A stretch of DNA of 64,000 nucleotides from Desulfobacca acetoxidans DSM 11109. GTDB lineage: Bacteria > Desulfobacterota > Desulfobaccia > Desulfobaccales > Desulfobaccaceae. Location of the stretch: assembly GCF_000195295.1 (NCBI RefSeq), contig NC_015388.1:2666001-2730000 (forward strand), in the 5' to 3' direction. Made by a program: the position numbers and the translations under genes. The notes below the pieces were generated by a model that saw only the letters and a program-made list of their open reading frames with translations, was not told where the DNA came from and did not search any database. Shown here in pieces: positions 10,364 through 18,637 of the stretch (the stretch's first letter is position 1; each line of letters opens with the position of its first letter).

Positions 10364-11839
10364 TCAGATGTCTCTCGGTGCCTGGGTTAGTTTTTTCTGT
10401 ACGGCCTTCCGGTAAAGCTCCTGGTATTGTCCGGCGGCGTGCAGCCAGGAAAATTCCTGTTGCATTGCCTGCCGCCGCAGCAGGTCCCAGGATGGGCGGT
10501 TGCCATATAAGGCAATGGCACGCTGAATCGCCATCCAGAGCTCTAGAGAATCAAAATTGGAAAACGTGAAACCTGTTCCTTGACCGCTTACGGGGTCATA
10601 TTCCACCACTGTTTCTTTGAGGCCGCCGGTGGCCCGCACCACTGGAATAGTTCCATAGCGCAGGCAGTAGAGCTGGTCTAAACCGCATGGTTCGTAACGC
10701 GAGGGCATGAGAAAAATATCAGACCCGGCGATAATCTTATGGGCGGTTTCTTCCGAGTAGCCTATTTTCACCCCCACCGATGCCGGATAGCGTTTCTGGA
10801 GTTCCATAAAGGCATACTGATATCTTTCCTCACCGGTTCCCTGGAGCACAAAGCCGATGTTGGCATCGGTCAATTGGGGCATGATCTCCCTGACCAGATC
10901 CAATCCTTTGCGTTCCCGCAGGCGGGTGGTCATGCCAATCAGCGGCTGGTCAAGAGAAACTTTCAATCCGTAGTGTTGGATCAGGTCAAGCTTGCAGTGA
11001 TCTTTGCCGGCCAGATTCCGGGCGTCGTAAGGGGCCGCAAGGTAGGCGTCATGCGCCGGATCCCAATGCTCATAATCGACCCCGTTCAAGATGCCGTATA
11101 AATCAGCGGCGCGCTCCTGGAAGACTCCCTCCAAACCGAAGCCGAACTCCGGCGTCAGGATTTCCTGGCGATAGGTCTGGCTGACGGTGTTGATGATATC
11201 GGCAGTTACCAAGCCGCCTTTCTCCAGGTTTATTTTACCATAATATTCCAGCAGGTTGGGAGTGAACAGCTCCCATCCCAACCCGGTCAGGGCCATGTCA
11301 TAATGCCAAAAAATTCCCTGGTAGCCAACATTATGGACGCTATAAACCGTGGCCAGATTTTTACAATAGGGAGAGTCTTGATACAGGGTCTTAATGTAAA
11401 CCGGCACCAGTCCGGTCTGCCATTCATGACAATGACAGACATCAAAGTGGAGTTTTAGGGCGTTGAGCAGTTCCGGCACCGCACGGCTGAAAAAGATAAA
11501 ACGCTCGGCGTTGTCCTGGTAGTCCCCGAACTGGGTGCCATACAATCCTTCCCGGTCATAAAGACTATCCTGGCCGATGAAATAGAAATCCAGCCCTGGG
11601 TCCAGGCGGGTAGTATAGATATCAGTCGTTAGGGTTTTAATGGACAGAGGAATAGATATGCTCGTACCGGTCGGCTTCAAGTCCCACGATGATTCTTTTA
11701 CCTGGCGATACAGAGGCAGAACAACGGCGACCTGATCACCCCGTTGGGACAGGGCCTTGGCCAGACCGTAGATAATCTCCGCCAGAGCGCCGGCGCGGGC
11801 AAAGGGGTTGGCTTCCGGACTAACGATTAGGATACGCAT
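10364..11839 (-). CDS. glgA: Glycogen/starch synthase (GT5)
   Basis: Transfers glucose from ADP- or UDP-glucose to growing alpha-1,4-glucan. The 491-residue protein has the GT5 N-terminal domain and the C-terminal nucleotide-sugar domain with Pro-Ser-Arg-Tyr-Glu-Pro-Cys-Gly-Leu and the following Ala-Thr-Gly-Gly-Leu. The N-terminal substrate loop, normally Lys-Thr/Val-Gly-Gly-Leu-Ala-Asp, here reads Arg-Ala-Gly-Ala-Leu-Ala-Glu (14-20), an unusual substitution at the lysine-glycine motif. It lies between galT (18 bases upstream) and the GAF kinase (1 base downstream). Confidence 0.9.
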   Translation of the reverse strand: MRILIVSPEANPFARAGALAEIIYGLAKALSQRGDQVAVVLPLYRQVKESSWDLKPTGTSISIPLSIKTLTTDIYTTRLDPGLDFYFIGQDSLYDREGLYGTQFGDYQDNAERFIFFSRAVPELLNALKLHFDVCHCHEWQTGLVPVYIKTLYQDSPYCKNLATVYSVHNVGYQGIFWHYDMALTGLGWELFTPNLLEYYGKINLEKGGLVTADIINTVSQTYRQEILTPEFGFGLEGVFQERAADLYGILNGVDYEHWDPAHDAYLAAPYDARNLAGKDHCKLDLIQHYGLKVSLDQPLIGMTTRLRERKGLDLVREIMPQLTDANIGFVLQGTGEERYQYAFMELQKRYPASVGVKIGYSEETAHKIIAGSDIFLMPSRYEPCGLDQLYCLRYGTIPVVRATGGLKETVVEYDPVSGQGTGFTFSNFDSLELWMAIQRAIALYGNRPSWDLLRRQAMQQEFSWLHAAGQYQELYRKAVQKKLTQAPRDI

Positions 11840-11857
11840 AGGCTCTGATCCCCATTG

Positions 11858-12892
11858 TTATGTCGTGCTCTCTCCCGCAGGCGGTGCAGCCTCCTCAAGT
11901 TGAACTTCCCGGAGATAACGGGCGGCGTCTTCCGGTGGCGTGGGATTGATAAAGAAACCGGAGCCCCACTCAAAACCGGCCATCAAAGTCAACTTGGGCA
12001 TGATCTCAAAATGCCAATGGTAATGTTCCATATGGGTTTCGCGCACCGGGGCGGTATGCAGAATAAAATTATAGGGCGCCCGATTCAAGGCGACATCCAG
12101 CCGCCGTAGTACGGGTGAGAAAAGTTCGGCCAGCTTTAAATATTCCTTGTCAAGCATATCTATATAGGAGGAATGATGCTTTTTGGGCAATATCCAGATC
12201 TCAAAAGGGGAACGCGGGGCAAAGGGGCAGATGGCCACAAACAGCTCATTTTCTAATACCACCCGCACCCCCTGTTGCAGCTCCTGGCGGATCATATCGC
12301 AGAAGACACAGCGCTCCTTCAACCGATAGTGCATCAGAGACCCGGAAAGCTCTTCCTGAACCAGTTCCGGGACGATGGGGAGACCGATAAGCTGGCTGTG
12401 GCTATGTTCCAATGAGGCACCGGCGGCCCGACCGGAGTTCTTAAAGATGAGGATGTAGCGGAAACGCGGGTCTCGGCTCAGATCTCGGATCCGATCCCGA
12501 TAGGCATAGAGGACATCGGCAAATTGTGGTATCGTGAGAGTGGAGAGGGTTGCCTGATGATTAGGATTCTCAATGATAACCTCATGGGCCCCGATACCGT
12601 TCATCAGGTCATACATACCTTCACCCCGGCGGTCCAGTTCCCCCTCAATGACTAGCGCCGGAAATTTATTGGAAACCACCCGAACTGTCCAGCCCGGTGA
12701 ATTCGCCGGTTGACCCGCCGGTCGATAGGCCATGATCTCGGGAGGTGTCGTATGCTCATTGCCAGGACAAAAAGGGCAAAAACCTCCCTTGGTGACCTCC
12801 GGCTCAACCACAAAGTCATGCGGTCTCTTTCCGCGCTCGGTAGAAATGATAACCCAACGTGAGATAATCGGATCTTTTCTTAGTTCCGGCAT
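11858..12892 (-). CDS. galT: Galactose-1-phosphate uridylyltransferase-family enzyme
   Basis: A 344-residue HIT-superfamily nucleotidyltransferase. It has zinc ligands in Cys-Pro-Phe-Cys-Pro-Gly-Asn-Glu (Cys39, Cys42) and the active-site Glu-His-Ser-His-Ser-Gln, with His165 as expected nucleophile. The family exchanges UMP between UDP-glucose and hexose-1-phosphate; some relatives act on ADP-glucose. Placement directly before glgA makes a role in supplying or recycling nucleotide sugar for glycogen plausible. It is the first gene of a five-gene minus-strand operon. The start has a weak GAGGAGA upstream. Confidence 0.88.
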   Translation of the reverse strand: MPELRKDPIISRWVIISTERGKRPHDFVVEPEVTKGGFCPFCPGNEHTTPPEIMAYRPAGQPANSPGWTVRVVSNKFPALVIEGELDRRGEGMYDLMNGIGAHEVIIENPNHQATLSTLTIPQFADVLYAYRDRIRDLSRDPRFRYILIFKNSGRAAGASLEHSHSQLIGLPIVPELVQEELSGSLMHYRLKERCVFCDMIRQELQQGVRVVLENELFVAICPFAPRSPFEIWILPKKHHSSYIDMLDKEYLKLAELFSPVLRRLDVALNRAPYNFILHTAPVRETHMEHYHWHFEIMPKLTLMAGFEWGSGFFINPTPPEDAARYLREVQLEEAAPPAGESTT

Positions 12893-13327
12893 GCAGTTGT
12901 TCTCCTCGAGCTATTGGTCCCCGATACTTAGAAGGTCCGCACCCATCAATGATCTCTTCTCCGCAGCACCCCGGTTCGCAGGCGGTTGGGATTATTGGCA
13001 AAGAAGAGGCATATGTCCCATCAATATTCTCGCATCAATCTGAATCAGTATATCGACCACCTAAAATAATGCAAGTCCTTTCCATAGTGATTCAAGACCA
13101 TCTGCTCATACCAACTCAATGTTGCAAAGAATCTGCCACTGTGGCTTTCTCGGTGTTTAATTTTCAAAACAGTAGATCAGTCCTGTCTGAAGATAGCTAT
13201 CTGAGGCAAAATTTAAGGGGAAAAAGGGGTTTGCGCCATTTTCTCAGTAAATTTAGGACCATTGACGCAACCAGACTTTATTTGGAACGCCTTGACAGCT
13301 CGCCTTCGGTAAGGTAATACTCAGTTC
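12893..13327. other. Divergent intergenic region galT / lolA
   Basis: Holds the promoters of the galT operon (minus) and lolA (plus). A 122-codon frame (12949-13317) has no recognisable family features or convincing start site, and I do not call it. On the plus strand TTGACA at 13292-13297 followed after 17-18 bases by TAATAC/AATACT (13315-13321) could be a promoter, but it would leave a leader of only a few bases before lolA. I see no hairpin or repeat. Confidence 0.4.
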
Positions 13328-14050
13328 ATGAAGAGGATGTCTAAAAATAACGCCTTATCCTGTTATCCGGTGCACTGTCGAAGCATCTTGTGGGCAGCCA
13401 TGATTCTCCTGGTCTGGGGATTTTGCCTAGGACCAGCGGGTCCGGCTGTTGCAGTCAGTCCGGAAGAAATCATCACCCAGGTGCAGAAAAAATATGACGC
13501 CACCGGGATGTTCAAAACGCGCTTTCGCCAGGAATCCCAGCTCAAAACGGCTGGCGCTCCTGATACTGCCGAAGGGTGGCTCTTCTTCAAAAAACCCTCC
13601 CGGATGCGGTGGCAATATCAATATCCGCCAGAGCAGAAAAAAGAGGTCATTGCCGACGGTCGGGAGGTCTCCATTTATATCCCCCAAGACCGCATGGTGA
13701 TGGTATATCCCCTTAACCAGGTCCTCCGTTCCGATCTGGTCATGCGCTTTTTTTCAGGCATGGGCCGCCTGCAAACAGACTTTACCGTGACCTGGGACAG
13801 GCCGTACCAGATCCATGAGCCGATCAGGATCAGATTAAAACCTGTCAAACCCCAGCCTGAGTTAAAGCATCTGATTCTCACCATTGATCCCGAGACGTTT
13901 CTGGTGCAAGCCCTGGAGTTCAGCAATGCCTACGGCGATCACACCCGGATGAGTTTTACCCAGACGCAGTTGGACATCAAACTGGCTCCAGGCTTTTTCA
14001 CCTTCATCCCGCCGCCGGGAGTGGAAATCGTCAGAGACAAAATCTACTGA
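13328..14050 (+). CDS. lolA: Outer-membrane lipoprotein carrier LolA
   Basis: Periplasmic chaperone that carries lipoproteins from the LolCDE complex to the outer membrane. The 240-residue protein has a signal peptide (basic start, hydrophobic about 19-35, likely cleavage after Ala-Val-Ala near residue 42). The LolA fold follows, with Phe-x-Gln-Glu-Ser near the N-terminus, Gly-Trp-Leu-Phe-Phe-Lys-Lys-Pro-Ser-Arg-Met-Arg-Trp-Gln and Ser-Asn-Ala-Tyr-Gly-Asp-His-Thr near the C-terminus. The start could also be the ATG at 13337. It is monocistronic here. Confidence 0.93.
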   Translation: MKRMSKNNALSCYPVHCRSILWAAMILLVWGFCLGPAGPAVAVSPEEIITQVQKKYDATGMFKTRFRQESQLKTAGAPDTAEGWLFFKKPSRMRWQYQYPPEQKKEVIADGREVSIYIPQDRMVMVYPLNQVLRSDLVMRFFSGMGRLQTDFTVTWDRPYQIHEPIRIRLKPVKPQPELKHLILTIDPETFLVQALEFSNAYGDHTRMSFTQTQLDIKLAPGFFTFIPPPGVEIVRDKIY

Positions 14051-14162
14051 GGAAAACCCTAGTAATTGCCATTATGTATAAATCAGCCGCACGTCATGAA
14101 GCAGTCGCCGTTACTGCCGTTTCACTTCATAAGCATTTGAAGGTATTGAAGGGAAATAATCA

Positions 14163-15077
14163 GTGAACTTATCACCCCTACAACGGGAAGTCCGAAGCTG
14201 GCTGGAGAAAAGAGCTGCGATTCTTCTGGCCCATAATTACCAACCCGGCGAGATACAGGACATTGCCGACCTCACGGGAGATTCTTTGGGACTGTCTCGG
14301 GCCGCCTCGCAAACCTCGGCCAAAGTCATCGTTTTCTGTGGGGTGCATTTTATGGCGGAGACGGCGGCGATCCTCTGCCCCGAAAAGTTAGTGTTGCTCC
14401 CCCGGCCGGACGCCGGTTGTTTTATGGCCGACACCATCACTCCCGAATCACTGCGGCAGAAAAAGGCGACCCTGCCTGGAGTCCCGGTAGTGATGTATGT
14501 TAACTCCAGCGCCGCGGTCAAGGCGGAAAGCGATATCTGCTGCACTTCCGCCAATGCCGTGCGGGTAGTCAATTCCCTGCCCCAAATCCAGGTTTTGATG
14601 GCCCCCGACCGCAATCTGGCCCTCTACACCCAACGGCATTCCTCTAAAAAAATCCACCTCTGGGAAGGCTGCTGCAATATCCATGATCAATTAACCGTGG
14701 CAGAGGTCCTGGCCTGCAAGGCTGCCCATCCGGAGGCGTCCTTCATCGCCCATCCCGAGTGCCGCCCCGAGGTCCTGGACCTGGCCGACGCCGTCCGCAG
14801 CACCTCGGGAATGCTCACCTACGTCCGCCATGATGACCATCAGGAGTTTATTATCGGCACCGAAAAAGGCCTGCTGCACACCCTGAAACGGGAAAATCCG
14901 CAGAAACACTTTTACTCCCCCTCAGAACGGCTCCTCTGCCAGGATATGAAGAAAATTTCTCTGGCGGACATCGTTGCCTCTCTCCAGAACCTGGCACCAG
15001 TCGTCTCGGTGCCGCCGGACATACGCCAACGCGCCCTCCTGGCAGTAAACCGCATGATGGCCGTCCCCCGGGATTGA
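14163..15077 (+). CDS. nadA: Quinolinate synthase A
   Basis: Condenses iminoaspartate and dihydroxyacetone phosphate to quinolinate in de novo NAD synthesis; a cytoplasmic [4Fe-4S] enzyme. The 304-residue protein has the three expected cluster cysteines: Cys86 in Gly-Cys-Phe-Met-Ala-Asp, Cys171 in Trp-Glu-Gly-Cys-Cys-Asn-Ile-His, and Cys259 in Leu-Cys-Gln-Asp-Met-Lys-Lys. The N-terminal Ala-His-Asn-Tyr-Gln is also conserved. It starts at GTG with AAGGGA upstream. nadB and nadC are not in the window; nadK lies 15 kb away. Confidence 0.96.
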   Translation: MNLSPLQREVRSWLEKRAAILLAHNYQPGEIQDIADLTGDSLGLSRAASQTSAKVIVFCGVHFMAETAAILCPEKLVLLPRPDAGCFMADTITPESLRQKKATLPGVPVVMYVNSSAAVKAESDICCTSANAVRVVNSLPQIQVLMAPDRNLALYTQRHSSKKIHLWEGCCNIHDQLTVAEVLACKAAHPEASFIAHPECRPEVLDLADAVRSTSGMLTYVRHDDHQEFIIGTEKGLLHTLKRENPQKHFYSPSERLLCQDMKKISLADIVASLQNLAPVVSVPPDIRQRALLAVNRMMAVPRD

Positions 15078-15123
15078 GCCGTCCAACCGGATAATGCGTT
15101 TTAATTACTAAGATAATAAGTTT

Positions 15124-15151
15124 TGAGTTTCAAGTTCCGGGTTTCGAGCTA
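15124..15151. repeat. Degenerate 7-bp tandem array
   Basis: Four heptads read TGAGTTT, CAAGTTC, CGGGTTT, CGAGCTA. The array at 56444-56471 has nearly the same units in the same order, so the two are related rather than random. It lies about 45 bases after the nadA stop. Confidence 0.6.
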
Positions 15152-15162
15152 ATAAAAGAATT

Positions 15163-15316
15163 CGTAATACTTCAGCTATCTGAGATAATAGATCAGGAAC
15201 ATGGTTGGCGGTGCCCACCCTACAGCACCGTAGCATCGACAGACCCGTCTGATAGGGGCGAATCTTGTGTTCGCCCCAAACAACTGATCTGTAGGGGCGA
15301 ATCTTGTATTCGACCC
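15163..15316 (+). repeat. M2-type repeat element with two palindromes
   Basis: Begins with CGTAATACTTCAG and follows the 45272 element for about 120 bases (including GAGATAATAGATCAGGAACA). It then has one core palindrome (15254-15277) and a second related copy at 15291-15316. The right terminal repeat seen at 45404 is absent, so this copy is altered at its end. Confidence 0.7.
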
Positions 15317-15868
15317 AAGCAACCAGATGATTCTCATGGTTCGAGTGGGGCTGGTAGGCAATGGCAATTATTTTCAAAAACCGGAAACGTTATTACATGT
15401 CCCGCGGCAGCAGAGTCCCAGTGTCCCAGGTCTTGGTCCTTATTTTGGCAGTAAAACCGCAAGCCTAACCTTCCCTGGCCGTTATGGTGGTGCAGGCTCT
15501 CCAGTCTGCACGCTGATGCACAGGTCAGGAGGCCTATGCCACCAGTCATTCTTTCATATTTCGTAGTGTTTCCGATAACATGAGAACTTTTGGCAGTCGC
15601 TCTAATTACGCCCCTTCCGCAGCTCCCAGCGGCATCCAGGCAACTCCCGCCATAACTTTTCCCCCGAGACAGAAGACTAAGTATAGACTTTTTCTTGAAG
15701 CCTTTCAGGGCCATGACACTTCAGAAATTTACGCTAGCCTGCGCTAGCCCACAAAAAACCGTGATGCCCTTAAGACTTCGATATGGCATTAATATTGCAA
15801 ATATTTCACTCAGAAATATTAAATTTTAATTAATCTCACAAAACTGCCGATAAGAGGTATTAAGGAAG
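15317..15868. other. Intergenic region without a recognisable gene
   Basis: Frames here (for example 15327-15566 plus and 15334-15714 minus) show no family motifs and no good starts. A small perfect palindrome pair GCTAGC...GCTAGC lies near 15733-15750, and the last 100 bases before the next gene are very AT-rich, where its promoter probably lies. I identify no riboswitch class. Confidence 0.3.
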
Positions 15869-16255
15869 ATGTATCCAATCGATCAATTAAAATTCGTTTT
15901 GACCAGGTGGCTCATGGCCGAAGATTTAGACAGTTTAATTAAAAACATGCGTTTAGCTTTGCACGACCTTGCCCAACCGCTGTCGGTGGTTGCAGGTACT
16001 GTTGATCTGATGCTCTTTGAATCCGATCCGAAAATGGTATATTTTAATGAAATCAAGAACATAAGTGACAACCTGCAGTCAATCATTGAAAAAATAACTG
16101 CAATCCGGCAATTAGCCCGCCAGATACACTCCAATATCAATTCTTCAAAGCCGGCTCATTCCGGTCCAGAGCTAGCATCTTTAAATACTCATGGAAATCC
16201 TTTCCCAGCTCAGCCCAGGGAGATCCGAAACTTTTCCTCTAAAAGCACCGGGTGA
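15869..16255 (+). CDS. Orphan histidine-kinase dimerisation-domain protein
   Basis: A 128-residue protein. Residues 24-80 resemble a HisKA-type H-box (Leu-His-Asp-Leu-Ala-Gln-Pro-Leu, His32) followed by a second helix, as in a dimerisation/phosphotransfer domain, but there is no ATPase domain after it. The C-terminal 45 residues are polar and probably disordered. It could be a phosphorelay intermediate, an inhibitor that dimerises with kinases, or a truncated kinase. The last 46 bases overlap the 3' end of the DUF2156 gene on the opposite strand. AT-rich relative to neighbours. Confidence 0.55.
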   Translation: MYPIDQLKFVLTRWLMAEDLDSLIKNMRLALHDLAQPLSVVAGTVDLMLFESDPKMVYFNEIKNISDNLQSIIEKITAIRQLARQIHSNINSSKPAHSGPELASLNTHGNPFPAQPREIRNFSSKSTG

Positions 16256-17115
16256 TAGGATAGTTTGGCCTTTCTGAGGCCGGGTTCGCCTAAATCCTGC
16301 TCTCTATTGATCAATTCCACCTCTTTCCAGGCATGTTCACAGAATTGTTGGTTGATCAGGGCATATAGCTCCTGGATTTCCGGATTAGCCTTCTCGATAT
16401 GAATGACTGCAGTCTGCCGGTTGAGTAATTCACCCAGCGCAAAGGCCTCGACCTTTCCTGCCAGTAAGATCAATCCCCCTTGCAGCTCCAGTTCCCTAAA
16501 ATGTCTGATCGCCAAACGGGTGGCCTCCCATTCGCTGGTTAGATTCAAGTCCTCTTCACAGCGCTTAAATTCACACCAGCAGTCCGTGAGGTGTAGACAG
16601 GCCGAGAGAAATTCTTCCCGCAAAGGCTCATAAACAGGTTGTTGGAGTCGCCTCAAACGATTAATATGATTTTTTTTGCTGTGGTATTTATTGCCGCTTA
16701 AGCTGATGAGGTCGGCACTCCGATAAAGATAATCAAAATGATCCCGCACCGTCTCACAAGTGAATCCCTTTTGGGTAACTTCCTCTGCCAGACGCCGATC
16801 AACCCGATTGATGCAGGGATGCGAAATTTTTTTAACCTCCCCCAACCAATCGAGCAATCGGCGGCATACCTCAACTCGGCCCGGCGGCCCCACCGGCGGT
16901 AAAAACCACGGCTCCCCGTGCGGCGGTTCATTCAATAAAACCAGCCAGTCTTGATAGAGACTCCAGGACAGGCCATAATGGGATCGCCAGATAAAGAGAT
17001 TACTGAAGGTTAATTCGGAGGTTGTGGGTTGATAATCCCGCAAGAATCTCTTAAAAAGATCTTTTGCCTCCAGGCTGATAGGAAGAAATTCTGGGAAACG
17101 GGGTACATGGTTCAT
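16210..17115 (-). CDS. DUF2156 (GNAT-fold, aminoacyltransferase-like) protein
   Basis: 301 residues with the DUF2156 pattern: an N-terminal Phe-Ser-Asn-Leu-Phe-Ile-Trp segment, the central Lys-Lys-Asn-His-Ile-Asn-Arg-Leu-Arg and a C-terminal Ile-Asn-Arg-Glu-Gln-Asp-Leu-Gly-Glu-Pro-Gly-Leu-Arg-Lys-Ala-Lys-x-Ser-Tyr-x-Pro block. The fold is related to FemX and the C-terminal domain of phosphatidylglycerol lysyltransferase, but there is no membrane domain. The substrate is unknown. It is monocistronic and convergent with the orphan H-box gene. Confidence 0.8.
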   Translation of the reverse strand: MNHVPRFPEFLPISLEAKDLFKRFLRDYQPTTSELTFSNLFIWRSHYGLSWSLYQDWLVLLNEPPHGEPWFLPPVGPPGRVEVCRRLLDWLGEVKKISHPCINRVDRRLAEEVTQKGFTCETVRDHFDYLYRSADLISLSGNKYHSKKNHINRLRRLQQPVYEPLREEFLSACLHLTDCWCEFKRCEEDLNLTSEWEATRLAIRHFRELELQGGLILLAGKVEAFALGELLNRQTAVIHIEKANPEIQELYALINQQFCEHAWKEVELINREQDLGEPGLRKAKLSYHPVLLEEKFRISLG

Positions 17116-17403
17116 CGGCGCCGATCCTTTAATCAGAGACTAAGATGGTGCGAATTATTCTTGCTAAGGGAGTATTATTGCCTTTTATCAATCTCTGAGC
17201 TATAACATAATATCAGAATCAGATTGGGTATACTGATTTTAGCACATTTCTGAGGGATCAGCTAAAGTGAGGCGGTTGTTGACGGATCAAGTCAGAGGAC
17301 AAGCGATCGGCAGACCTCAGATCCGGTATCCCTTCTCTTACAAATCTGACTTTCCACCCGCTTACCGTTGGCAACACCATTGATCTTCATGGGGTATGTC
17401 TGT

Positions 17404-17577
17404 ATGTCTATTGAGGAACTGAAAAATCGTATCCGGGCCGCGGCCCCCGAGGACAGAATCGCCTGCGCCGCCGCCTTCGAACTTGCCAAGACCCTGAACA
17501 TCTCTGAGAGTCGTTTGGGAGAACTGCTCAATGAACTCAGGATCAAGATAACTCAATGCCAACTAGGCTGCTTCTAA
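17404..17577 (+). CDS. Small conserved-looking protein before the radical SAM gene
   Basis: 57 residues: a helical body (Ala-Ala-Ala-Phe-Glu-Leu-Ala-Lys-Thr-Leu-Asn-Ile-Ser) that looks like a small helix-turn-helix (Leu-Asn-Ile-Ser-Glu-Ser-Arg-Leu-Gly-Glu-Leu-Leu-Asn-Glu-Leu), ending in Cys-Gln-Leu-Gly-Cys-Phe. The paired cysteines at the extreme C-terminus might bind metal. The start at 17404 fits the helical start better than the upstream ATG at 17368. It lies 20 bases before the radical SAM gene, so a shared operon is likely. I cannot assign a function. Confidence 0.55.
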   Translation: MSIEELKNRIRAAAPEDRIACAAAFELAKTLNISESRLGELLNELRIKITQCQLGCF

Positions 17578-17597
17578 ACAGACCGGGGGAGAGGGGC

Positions 17598-18518
17598 ATG
17601 AAATATCTCTTCGGACCGGTTCCGTCCCGCCGTTTGGGCATGTCTTTAGGAGTTGATCTCATCCCCCCTAAGACCTGCCCTTTTGATTGCATCTATTGCG
17701 AGGTGGGCCCGACCACGGTAAAAACCCGGGAACGTCGCGAGTATATCCCGGCTCAAGAAATTCTGGCCGAGTTAGAGGAGTACCTTGCCAACGCCAGCCA
17801 GAACCCTGATTATATAACCCTGGCAGGCTCGGGAGAGCCTACTTTAAACAGCGCTTTAGGACGCATCATCCGGCGCACTAAGGAACTAACCTCCACGCCG
17901 GTAGCAGTCTTGACGAACGGCGCCCTCCTCTCTCTGCCGGAGGTACGCCGGGAAATAATAAACGCCGATGTCATCCTGCCGTCTTTGGATGCGGTAACAC
18001 CGGCGCTTTTTGAGATGATTAATCGCCCGGTGGCCGGCCTTATCATCGGGGCGCTGATTACCGGCCTGCACCACCTCCGGGCCGAATATTCCGGCCAGAT
18101 CTGGCTGGAGATACTGCTGCTGCGCGGGTTGAACGACACCGAGACCGAACTGGCCAACCTCAAAAAGGCTATTCAAAAGCTCCAGCCGGACAGAGTGCAG
18201 CTCAATACGGCGGTGCGGCCGGCAACCGAAGAGACCGCCAAACCGCTCACGCCGGAGGAGTTGGCGGCAGCGGCGTCCTTTTTGGGAGAAGGAACCGAGG
18301 TTATTGCTGACTTCAGCGGCTCTGTGCACCCGACCTTTATCTTGACCGACTCTGAGTTGCTGGCGACACTGGCCCGCAGACCGCAGACCGCCCGAGACCT
18401 GGCCGAGGTCTTGGGAATGCCGTTGGTGGCCGTAATGAAACGTCTGGATCACCTCTTCCGGGAAGGGCGGGTTTCCCGCTCGCAGCGCCAGAATCGGATA
18501 TTTTATCAGACGCATTGA
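17598..18518 (+). CDS. Radical SAM protein with C-terminal winged helix
   Basis: 306 residues. The cluster motif is Cys27-x3-Cys31-x2-Cys34 (Cys-Pro-Phe-Asp-Cys-Ile-Tyr-Cys), preceded by Phe-Gly-Pro-Val-Pro-Ser-Arg-Arg-Leu-Gly, the signature of the COG0731-type radical SAM group distantly related to tRNA wybutosine enzymes. Residues about 240-306 form a winged-helix domain, suggesting binding to nucleic acid. The start at 17598 is chosen because GGGGGAGAGGGG lies directly upstream; a longer frame from 17556 overlaps the previous gene. The substrate is unknown. Confidence 0.82.
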   Translation: MKYLFGPVPSRRLGMSLGVDLIPPKTCPFDCIYCEVGPTTVKTRERREYIPAQEILAELEEYLANASQNPDYITLAGSGEPTLNSALGRIIRRTKELTSTPVAVLTNGALLSLPEVRREIINADVILPSLDAVTPALFEMINRPVAGLIIGALITGLHHLRAEYSGQIWLEILLLRGLNDTETELANLKKAIQKLQPDRVQLNTAVRPATEETAKPLTPEELAAAASFLGEGTEVIADFSGSVHPTFILTDSELLATLARRPQTARDLAEVLGMPLVAVMKRLDHLFREGRVSRSQRQNRIFYQTH

Positions 18519-18570
18519 TTCATTCGAATTATGCTATCTCAATAATTCTTTTTATTTCATTATCTCACTT

Positions 18571-18612
18571 TGAACCTTGAACCTGGAACCTGGAATTTGG
18601 CACCTGAAATTT
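18571..18612. repeat. Degenerate 7-bp tandem array
   Basis: Six successive heptads: TGAACCT, TGAACCT, GGAACCT, GGAATTT, GGCACCT, GAAATTT. The array lies between the radical SAM gene and the CoA activase gene, ending 25 bases before the latter's ATG. Confidence 0.7.
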
Positions 18613-18637
18613 TTAGACCAGACTTGAGGGTCGTTTT

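Noticed and set aside
12949-13317. 122-codon plus-strand frame between galT and lolA
   Set aside because: No recognisable family features or convincing ribosome site; it crosses the divergent promoter region.
15317-15868. Riboswitch in the long AT-rich leader before the H-box gene
   Set aside because: I could not match any known aptamer core; small palindromes alone are insufficient.
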